A program made the translations under genes and the position numbers. The notes beneath the pieces are model-generated. The model saw nothing but the letters and a program-made list of their open reading frames with translations, ran no database searches and had not been told where the DNA came from. Positions 1 to 4,465 of a stretch of 6,796 bases of DNA are shown piece by piece. Numbering within the stretch: position 1 is the stretch's first letter; every line of letters begins with the position of its first letter. The stretch comes from Candidatus Hydrogenedentota bacterium (GTDB lineage: Bacteria > Hydrogenedentota > Hydrogenedentia > Hydrogenedentiales > GCA-2746185): assembly GCA_012965445.1 (NCBI GenBank), contig DTSJ01000450.1, positions 1-6,796 on the forward strand, read 5' to 3'.

Positions 1-65
1 TGATGTACTGCGTCTACATGAGTATCGTGAGTCTAGTTTGGTATTCAATCACAAGGTACTTCACC

Positions 66-542
66 ATGAAATTGTCTACAGCACTATTCGCTTCGGTCGT
101 CGCTATATGCTGTCTTTCATGTTCGATAGATACTAACGATAAGTTTAACGGTACGAAGAAAGCCGCCGAGCAAGGGAATGCCGATGCGCAGTATAATTTA
201 GGAACTATGTATTACAGGAGTAACGATGTACCTCAAGATTACACTGAAGCCGTGAAGTGGTATCGGAAATCTGCCGAGCAAGGGCATGCCGGTGCACAAA
301 CTGCTTTAGGAGCAATGATCTACCTCGGTATCGGTATTCCCGAAGATACAGAAGCGAATAGAGAGGTTGAAGCCATCAAGTGGTATCGGAAAGCCGCTGA
401 GCAAGGGCATGCCGAAGCGCAGTTTAATTTGGGAGCTATGTACCTCCTCGAAGATGAGGCTGAATCCATCAGGTGGTATCGGAAAGCCGCTGAGCAAGGG
501 CATGCCGGTGCGCAGACTTATTTAAAGATGAAGCGGAATTAA
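66..542 (+). CDS. SEL1-repeat lipoprotein (N-terminal reading frame, 158 aa)
   Basis: SEL1 repeats are TPR-like helical hairpins that serve as protein-protein scaffolds; the partner here is unknown. The ATG at 66 is preferred over upstream starts because it begins a signal peptide (MKLSTALFASVVAICCLSC) and has an AAGG ribosome site about 9 bases upstream. Cys19 is the likely lipidated residue, although the lipobox (CLSC) is weak, so export by an ordinary signal peptide is possible. At least three SEL1 units follow, each carrying AEQG(H/N)A-x-AQ-x-x-LG and (A/S)-(I/V)-(K/R)-WYRK(A/S). The units are also very alike in DNA (gagcaagggcatgccg recurs near 278, 400 and 494), which suggests recent internal duplication. 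The frame stops at 540-542 in the middle of a fourth unit, whose remainder lies in the -1 frame. The gene is therefore either frameshifted or uses recoding. Family assignment is secure; the true length is not. Confidence 0.85.
   Translation: MKLSTALFASVVAICCLSCSIDTNDKFNGTKKAAEQGNADAQYNLGTMYYRSNDVPQDYTEAVKWYRKSAEQGHAGAQTALGAMIYLGIGIPEDTEANREVEAIKWYRKAAEQGHAEAQFNLGAMYLLEDEAESIRWYRKAAEQGHAGAQTYLKMKRN
521..527 (+). promoter_or_regulatory. Candidate -1 frameshift heptamer T_TTA_AAG
   Basis: In the SEL1 frame the codons are TAT TTA AAG, so 521-527 reads T TTA AAG, which fits the X XXY YYZ rule for -1 ribosomal slippage. Reading on at 527 in the -1 frame gives KDEAELRYDTEALKWYRKAA, which completes a SEL1 unit. 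The distance from AQ to the conserved W (20 residues) equals that of the preceding unit. A stop lies 13 bases downstream in the zero frame. I see no strong downstream stem-loop and no clear upstream Shine-Dalgarno-like stimulator. Loss of one base in the T3 or A3 run would look the same. Confidence 0.4.
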
Positions 543-778
543 GATATGACACTGAAGCCCTCAAGTGGTATCGAAAAGCCGCCGATCAAGGCGATAATCT
601 GGCGTTTATGTATGCGGCTCTTGGAAGCGGAATCGTCGGTATCGCATTTGGAGTGTGGTTGAGTCAGTGGTATATGGAAGATATTAATGTGTTTTTGGCT
701 GTACAGTTTATTTTCTGGATGCTTTCCTTTTTCTTGTATTGCTGGATTCGGCTACTTCTATCAGATGCGAAAAGGTAA
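527..778 (+). pseudogene. C-terminal part of the SEL1 protein in the -1 frame: last repeat plus two membrane helices
   Basis: This stretch has no plausible start of its own and continues the upstream SEL1 gene in another frame. It encodes the second half of a SEL1 unit (TEALKWYRKAADQGD) and then two hydrophobic segments, roughly LAFMYAALGSGIVGIAFGVW and VFLAVQFIFWMLSFFLYCW. It ends SDAKR-stop at 776-778. Joined to the upstream frame it gives about 237 residues: an exported or lipidated SEL1 domain anchored by a C-terminal helical hairpin. The frame stays open for 83 codons and keeps protein-like composition, so the break is recent, a sequencing error, or a programmed shift. Which of these is correct cannot be decided from this sequence alone. 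Confidence 0.7.
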
Positions 779-958
779 GCCTAATACGACAAAGGATGAG
801 AATGAGTGACTCAGGATACAACGCTCCAATCGTATGCCTAAGTCGAACAACGTTTATCGTCAATTGAAAGCCCGTCACCGCGCGTAATATAGTTCGCACC
901 AAAGCATTTCCCTGCATGTCGCGCAGGGCGCACGAATTACCAACGGAAATAACACTTG

Positions 959-1108
959 ATGGAACGTGACCAAAACCTACTATTCGGCGTATTCGCTGTC
1001 CAGCTCAACAAAGTCACTGCAACCCAGCTGATGAACGCGGCGGCGGCATGGGCTGTTGACCCTTCCAAGGCCATCCCCGGACGACTGCAGGACTCACGTG
1101 CGCTCACC
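959..1108 (+). pseudogene. N-terminal fragment of a planctomycete-type Ser/Thr protein kinase
   Basis: The ATG at 959 begins MERDQNLLFGVFAVQLNK, continuing with TATQLMNAAAAWAVDPSK and IPGRLQDSRALT. From memory this matches the short conserved extension at the start of many planctomycete Ser/Thr kinases (consensus near DRNLLFGxLALQ... AxxAWxxDKxKPL... LxxxGALT). After ALT at about 1108 the frame becomes non-homologous (LHFIHRPIWN...) and stops at 1178-1180. No kinase motif (glycine loop, VAVK, HRD, DFG) follows in any frame. It is therefore a 5' remnant, not a working kinase. A weak CGGA lies about 11 bases before the ATG. The rest of the gene was probably lost by deletion or insertion. The match is by recognition only. 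Confidence 0.55.
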
Positions 1109-1237
1109 CTACACTTCATCCACCGTCCAATCTGGAATGTTACCCGTCCCTTTCTATCTGGACGCTGCGCACGTTCTTGACCCGCGGCATCCATGCTTGT
1201 TGACCCGCCCCTTCAGTCACTACATACCAATCCTTAA

Positions 1238-1254
1238 ACAGGTACAGTACCTGT
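1238..1254. repeat. 17-bp palindrome, 7-bp arms
   Basis: ACAGGTA - CAG - TACCTGT is a perfect inverted repeat with a 3-base centre. Outside it, CCTT (1232-1235) and AAGG (1256-1259) can pair with small bulges. It has the size and symmetry of an operator for a dimeric regulator or a recombinase core. No gene starts directly beside it, so its role is open. It is not a terminator, because no T run follows. Confidence 0.5.
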
Positions 1255-1261
1255 GAAGGGT

Positions 1262-1336
1262 TGTAATGCAGTGTAATTTGGCGTAAAATGTGCGAGTAAT
1301 GCAACGTGCATTACACCAAAAACATTGGAGTTACAC
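1262..1336. repeat. Cluster of TGTAAT/GTAATGCA repeats beside the tRNA remnant
   Basis: GTAATGCA occurs at 1263-1270 and 1296-1303, and its exact reverse complement TGCATTAC at 1307-1314. The last two form a perfect 8-bp inverted repeat around ACG. Related TGTAAT and GTTACAC words lie at 1272-1277 and 1330-1336. Repeated short sites next to a tRNA 3' end are what arm-binding sites of a tyrosine integrase look like, but no integrase gene is in the window. The repeats are seen directly; the integrase role is inference. Confidence 0.45.
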
Positions 1337-1377
1337 AGTTCAGCGATACTTCTAATCACGTTCGCAACGAAGAGGCC

Positions 1378-1405
1378 GGAGGTTCAAATCCTCTCACCCC
1401 GACCA
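1378..1405 (+). tRNA. 3' tRNA remnant (probably tRNA-Pro), likely attachment-site copy
   Basis: The T arm is complete: GGAGG (1378-1382), loop TTCAAAT (1383-1389), CCTCT (1390-1394). The 3' acceptor strand CACCCCG (1395-1401), discriminator A (1402) and encoded CCA (1403-1405) follow. The needed 5' partner CGGGGTG is absent about 75 bases upstream, and no acceptable D arm or anticodon arm can be folded, so this is not a whole tRNA. The combination CACCCCG-A with GGAGGTTCAAATCCTCT is typical of bacterial tRNA-Pro. Isolated tRNA 3' ends are usually the second att copy left by an integrative element, since phage and island integrases commonly use this part of tRNA genes. Confidence 0.7.
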
Positions 1406-1449
1406 TTTATAAGTATTACTGAATACGCTTGTTAGCGTATACCCACCCC

Positions 1450-1914
1450 ATGAACACGAATCTATACGAGCATCGGCAACCAGCAATATTCATCATCCGA
1501 CTCTTTCTTGGTATTGCCATAACTATCTTGCTGCTAGCTACGGTAAAAGTGATGAACATGGGCGGAAGTACGATTGAAGCCATCATCCCCCTCCTTAGTC
1601 TCCCAAGCATTCTGCTCATCGTCGGTACGCTTTTCCGCTCCCTCACAGTCTGCGTTGGTAAGGAGGATATTTCCCTCGCATTCGGCCTTGGCATCATTCG
1701 AAAGCGATTTCGGATTGAGGATATTGAGTCTAGTAGAGTCGTTCGTAATCGCTGGTACTACGGTTTAGGTATCCGAAAGATACAAAATGGGTGGCTATAC
1801 AACGTGTCTGGCCTTGATGCCGTTGAGCTTCAGATGAAGAACGGACGACGGTTCAGAATAGGAACGGATGAGCCGTACGAACTTTTAGAGGCCATTGAGG
1901 TGGCACGGCGTTAG
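1450..1914 (+). CDS. Small membrane protein with a C-terminal bacterial PH-like domain
   Basis: The product is 154 residues from the ATG at 1450 (MNTNLYEHRQ). A TTG at 1429 would add seven residues, but neither start has a clear Shine-Dalgarno. Two hydrophobic segments come first, around IFIIRLFLGIAITILLLATV and IPLLSLPSILLIVGTLF. A soluble part follows, with the beta-rich motifs IRKRFRIEDIESSRVV, WYYGLGIR, GWLYNVSGLDAVELQM and GRRFRIGTDEP. This order (two helices, then RIGTDEP near the end) is familiar from uncharacterised bacterial proteins related to the bPH family; such domains are thought to mediate binding at the membrane. The specific role is unknown. The gene begins 45 bases after the tRNA remnant, so it lies at the edge of the possible insertion. 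Hydrophobicity and frame look intact. Confidence 0.75.
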   Translation: MNTNLYEHRQPAIFIIRLFLGIAITILLLATVKVMNMGGSTIEAIIPLLSLPSILLIVGTLFRSLTVCVGKEDISLAFGLGIIRKRFRIEDIESSRVVRNRWYYGLGIRKIQNGWLYNVSGLDAVELQMKNGRRFRIGTDEPYELLEAIEVARR

Positions 1915-2238
1915 ACATAAAGCGGGACCAAAGTCGCGGTGTAGGCCCTTGGGCGGACTGTCAGCTATGCCTCTAACGATGCCGAATAATAGGGGTGTCG
2001 TCCAAATTGGTCAGACTGGACATTACTACCGGATACTGCGCAATGCTCCACGCCTTGGACGACTTTCTCGAGATACCTCTCAATGGACTCCGAAATTCCC
2101 GCTTCGACATAGGGCGTTATTCGAGGAAGCAGTATACGAGACAGTAAGTGGGGGCGCAAGTGCGTGTGGAGCGTTTGGTCTATGCGCCAAGCGACAACCG
2201 TCTAGCCTATCGATATTTCAAGCACCTAGAAACAATAC
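1915..2238. other. 324-bp intergenic stretch with no convincing gene
   Basis: It lies between the tails of two convergent genes. Open frames here have compositions unlike proteins and no recognisable motif. The only structured item is the 31-bp promoter-like repeat at 2130-2160. A short minus-strand frame starting at 2110 (MSKREFRSPL..., 45 codons) would sit downstream of that promoter, but nothing else supports it. No hairpin followed by a T run was found for either flanking gene. Confidence 0.5.
2130..2160 (-). repeat. Second copy of a 31-bp promoter-like sequence
   Basis: Compared with 2736-2766 it is identical at 27 of 31 positions, and the four differences are all transitions within the spacer. 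On the minus strand it reads TTGCGC (2159-2154), 17 bases, TATACT (2136-2131), so both promoter hexamers are kept exactly. It would fire leftward into DNA with no recognised gene. It may be a leftover of a duplicated cassette or a promoter for an unrecognised small RNA. Confidence 0.6.
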
Positions 2239-2703
2239 CTACTGGAGCGCTGGTGAATCCTTGGTTGCTGCTTGACCGTCAGAGCTTACCCTCAGGATAC
2301 CCGCTGTATCAGCGAAGAAACTCCGAGTTCCGGCAGCATCATTCACTGGCTCGGAAGTCACCGTATATGTGGAAACCCCTTGTCCAATTATCAGTGTGAA
2401 TGTGTAACCGTTTTTCTTCCCGCTGGCAAGAACCGTATCGATGAACGGTGGAACGGTAGTACTAAGCTCTTTGAGAGTTCCGTATTGGGTTTCTCCGTCG
2501 GAGAGCTTCGCGCCGCCAGCCTTGAACAGAGCCTCCGCGGTAACAATAGTACGCATAGAGCCGATGGCACTCGCCTCATTTTCAGCACGTGCTACGTCTC
2601 CATTGCCGCCGCCATCTTCTGATTCATCAGTGCCGGTTGAGCAACCGGAAAGAATGGCCAATGCTAGTAACGTCGATATAATCGTGTAAGATTTATTCAT
2701 CAT
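2239..2703 (-). CDS. Lipoprotein with a type IV pseudopilin-like globular domain
   Basis: The product has 154 residues from the ATG at 2703. An adjacent ATG at 2700 is equally possible. GAGGA lies at 2714-2710, 6 to 9 bases upstream. The N-terminus is a lipoprotein signal, IISTLLALAILSGC, with a clear lipobox LSGC. An acidic, Gly-rich linker (STGTDESEDGGGNGD) follows. The rest, NEASAIGSMRTIVTAEALF..., YGTLKEL, SGKKNGYTFTL and GTRSFFADTAGILR, resembles the soluble head of pseudopilins: a helix beginning EASAIGSxRTIxxAE, then strands ending GTRSFFxDxxGxIR. In true pilins that helix carries a long hydrophobic N-terminal half cut by prepilin peptidase; here a lipid anchor replaces it. It probably sits on a membrane facing the periplasm. 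Function unknown. The gene is transcribed from its own promoter at 2737-2765. Confidence 0.75.
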   Translation of the reverse strand: MMNKSYTIISTLLALAILSGCSTGTDESEDGGGNGDVARAENEASAIGSMRTIVTAEALFKAGGAKLSDGETQYGTLKELSTTVPPFIDTVLASGKKNGYTFTLIIGQGVSTYTVTSEPVNDAAGTRSFFADTAGILRVSSDGQAATKDSPALQ

Positions 2704-2736
2704 TAGGAATCCTCGCAAGGTTGATTGTCCAGTATC

Positions 2737-2765
2737 AGTATACGAGATGGTGGGTGGGGGCGCAA
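2737..2765 (-). promoter_or_regulatory. Sigma-70-type promoter of the pilin-like lipoprotein gene
   Basis: On the minus strand: -35 TTGCGC (2765-2760), spacer exactly 17 bases, -10 TATACT (2742-2737). Transcription would begin near 2730, leaving a leader of about 27 bases to the ATG at 2703 with GAGGA properly placed. The -35 lies within GGCGCAAGCGCC (2759-2770), a self-complementary stretch that could be an operator. The same hexamers and spacing recur at 2131-2159. Confidence 0.65.
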
Positions 2766-2839
2766 GCGCCAATCTCTGGAAAACATGGGAGAGATTACGC
2801 TCTATTGCCGTAACGCCCACCGTTGCCCCTCCCGTCCGG

Positions 2840-2914
2840 CGTATGGTCAAAAAACTCAGCCTAACTCTTTATTCAAAGGGTACAAAGAGTTAGGCTGAGT
2901 TTTTTGACCCTACG
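2840..2914. mobile_element. 75-bp palindromic mini-element sharing its ends with the 621-bp MITE
   Basis: Two 31-bp arms (2840-2870 and 2884-2914) are complementary at 30 positions; the only mismatch is 2844 against 2910. The inner 26 pairs are perfect, and the loop is 13 bases (2871-2883). The outer about 25 bp (CGTAGGGTCAAAAAACTCAG, then CCTAAC) match the ends of the element at 3814-4434, and 28 bases at its right end are identical to that element's right end. This marks it as a minimal, coding-free member of the same family. The A6-stem-loop-T6 layout would also terminate transcription in both directions. No clear target duplication is visible; GG flanks the ends. Confidence 0.7.
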
Positions 2915-3184
2915 GGAAACTCCAGCTAGTCCGCCATCAGCCGTCGAGCCATCGCGTATGCCCGTATAAGCACAGGAGCTGGCTATTCCACGCGCAAACT
3001 CTATTCCAATACAGAAGAGTCTCTCATCCGTGCGAAGCGGCCTTTTGTGATCAACGAAATCTCTAACTGCGTTAGCTAACGGAAGGTGAGAATTGTTGTA
3101 ACCGGAGTTCCGTTGTTGTATTTTGGGTTAGATGAGATGAATAAAGTTTGTGCGATGGGGTACGGTCACCAACGGAGAATGAGG
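2915..3184. other. 270-bp leader region with no recognised gene
   Basis: No protein-like frame is seen apart from a possible GTG extension (from 3086) of the gene starting at 3185. A perfect 12-bp palindrome, CGTTAGCTAACG, lies at 3070-3081 and may be an operator or part of the leader structure. No convincing sigma-70 promoter was found for the downstream gene. Confidence 0.4.
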
Positions 3185-3694
3185 ATGTCTAAAACGCGAG
3201 AAGAATTGCGAGATGAGGGCGTGGAGTTGTATGGGCCGGTGGTGCCTAATTGGTTCAAAGGGGATTGTAGTGTTCCATTTGGGTTGCGCAGTTTGCTAAA
3301 GGCTGAGCAGGGTCGGGCGGCGTGTCGAATTCATGACTTCAGGTATTACTGTATCTCGCTTGCGTACGAGCCGGGTAGTCCGATGCGCGATCAGTGGCAG
3401 TTGTTCGCGGATTACGAGTTGAAGTTGAATCGGGCGTTGTCGATGCGTCCGCGTTGGCTGAGTCGGGTTTTTGGTGCGTTGTATTTTCGCGGTGTTCGGT
3501 TGGGTGGGAAGTATGCGATGAAAACTCAACAGGAATTGTATTCTAGGATGCCGCCATCTATGAAGGCATGCGAGCAGTTAACAGTTAAACATGTGCTATA
3601 CGAGTATCCCGAAGTCGATGAAAGTTGGTACGACGTTATTAAGGAATTTTGGATCGAAGTCGATTTTGCGCCAGAGAACAGGACTCCGCTTTGA
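3185..3694 (+). CDS. Phage-type protein with a CxxHD box (phospholipase A2-like or DUF1353-like)
   Basis: The ATG at 3185 (MSKTREELRDEG) is chosen because GGAG at 3174-3177 lies 7 bases upstream. A GTG at 3086 would add 33 residues of little protein character. The product is 169 residues. Its core, GDCSVPFGLRSLL, AACRIHDFRYY, RDQWQLFADYELKLNRAL and ALYFRGVRLGGKYAM, has the layout (S)xP...HDxxY...RxxADxxF/L...VRxGG found in small phage proteins such as DUF1353, and the CxxHD box recalls the calcium-dependent phospholipase A2 active site. Which, if either, applies cannot be decided by eye, so no reaction is claimed. The Lys/Glu-rich C-terminus (YEYPEVDESWYDVIKEFW) is unrecognised. The gene stands alone between two inverted-repeat elements. 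Its codons favour TTG, GCG, CGG and GGG more than the neighbouring genes do, which fits foreign origin. Confidence 0.6.
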   Translation: MSKTREELRDEGVELYGPVVPNWFKGDCSVPFGLRSLLKAEQGRAACRIHDFRYYCISLAYEPGSPMRDQWQLFADYELKLNRALSMRPRWLSRVFGALYFRGVRLGGKYAMKTQQELYSRMPPSMKACEQLTVKHVLYEYPEVDESWYDVIKEFWIEVDFAPENRTPL

Positions 3695-3813
3695 ATGAAT
3701 CAAAAAAAGAGTGTCCAAAAAACATCCTCCCGGGGGGTATAGGTTGAGAAAATATCCATTTGATTGACTATCGTATCGGGGTTGTACGCACGATTGGAAG
3801 TGATGCATAAAGG

Positions 3814-3978
3814 CGTAGGGCCAAAAAAACTCAGCCTACCGTCAAAAACGCCCCGAACCGAGCACATATATTGATTTTTGAGACGAATTCAGCTATGTTA
3901 TCGGGATATCTATAGTTCGGCCAAAATTCGAAAATGGCCTGTCAGTATTGACCAAAAGTTGCCGGCTATAAAAATAAC
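3814..3978 (+). repeat. Left terminal inverted repeat
   Basis: Pairs with 4271-4434. The best-kept part is the inner end: ATTGACCAAAAGTTGCCGGC followed by TATAAAAATAAC is identical in both arms. The outer 25 bases are shared with the 75-bp element at 2840. The middle (about 3863-3880) is the most diverged. TTGACC and TATAAA in the conserved part are spaced 13 bases, too short for a normal promoter. Confidence 0.8.
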
Positions 3979-4270
3979 ACCCTCAATCTTGGCGGAATTC
4001 TCCGGAGGCATTTTTGAGGTCCGAATTGCGTTTTCCGAGGCTTGAAATGGGTGTGCCTCGCAAAAACTAGATCGAGTCGATTCTACAACGTTTCTTGTGT
4101 CAATCGAAAATTAAAATGCGTGTGTAGCGAGGCTTGGCTTCGATTCGACTCACTCGTTACGAATCCGCGAGATTCGTTATCGATCGGGCCATCCAGGGAG
4201 GTAAAAGTCACTAGACAGCGACCGTCACAAGTCGTTACCTCGTAATGAGTACGAGTTTTCAGGACGGGCA
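3979..4270. other. Coding-free, hairpin-rich interior of the MITE-like element
   Basis: No protein-like frame was found on either strand. Short perfect inverted repeats are present: CGAGGC/GCCTCG (4036-4041 with 4055-4060), ACGAAT/ATTCGT (4159-4164 with 4172-4177) and CTCGTA/TACGAG (4239-4244 with 4250-4255). CGAGGCTT occurs twice (4036 and 4129). With the long outer arms a transcript would fold into a large branched structure. Confidence 0.5.
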
Positions 4271-4434
4271 GTTATTTTTATAGCCGGCAACTTTTGGTCA
4301 ATATAGACTGGCCATTTTCGAAATTTGGCCGAACTATAGATTTGCCGCTAACATACCCGAATTCGTCTCAATAATCAACTTGTACGCTCGGTTCGGTGCG
4401 TTTTCGACGTTAGGCTGAGTTTTTTGACCCTACG
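4271..4434 (-). repeat. Right terminal inverted repeat
   Basis: Reverse complement of 3814-3978 with about 88% identity and one single-base gap in the A run (six A here, seven on the left). Its outer 28 bases (4407-4434 region extended by GG to 4436) are identical to the right end of the 75-bp element around 2887-2916, suggesting a common and fairly recent source. Confidence 0.8.
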
Positions 4435-4465
4435 GGCAAGTTCTATGGTTTTCTGCGAAAACACG

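Larger units (their letters stand above)
3814..4434. mobile_element. 621-bp MITE-like element with about 165-bp terminal inverted repeats
   Basis: The ends read CGTAGGG(T/C)CAAAAAA inward from both sides and continue as long inverted repeats (3814-3978 and 4271-4434). Hand alignment gives about 20 differences over 165 positions, roughly 88% identity. The middle 292 bases have no convincing reading frame, so no transposase is encoded. Movement would need an enzyme supplied by a full-length relative elsewhere. The right end stops 31 bases beyond the stop codon of the MDR reductase gene, so the insertion left that gene intact. No target-site duplication is obvious. The IS family could not be named from the ends. 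Confidence 0.75.

Noticed and set aside
157..530. CRISPR-like or tandem DNA repeat array
   Set aside because: The repeated words are in-frame codons for SEL1 units with unequal spacing and coding content, not repeats with unique spacers.
1329..1405. A complete tRNA ending at 1405
   Set aside because: The T arm and acceptor 3' strand are good, but no CGGGGTG 5' strand, D arm or stable anticodon stem can be placed; TTCGCAA at 1361-1367 looks like an anticodon loop, but only two or three of the five flanking positions pair.
1895..2275. Open frame of 126 codons on the plus strand
   Set aside because: Its composition is not protein-like, it runs over the end of the PH-like gene and into the lipoprotein gene, and no motif or ribosome site supports it.
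2704..2850. N-terminal extension of the pilin-like lipoprotein to 2850
   Set aside because: It would bury the lipoprotein signal peptide, run through the promoter and enter the palindromic element; the starts at 2703/2700 have GAGGA.
2845..2909. Plain rho-independent terminator only
   Set aside because: It may terminate transcription, but its outer 25 bases are shared with both ends of the 621-bp element, which a simple terminator does not explain.
4042..4245. 67-codon frame inside the MITE-like element as a transposase fragment
   Set aside because: No DDE or other transposase motif, composition unlike protein, and no ribosome site.
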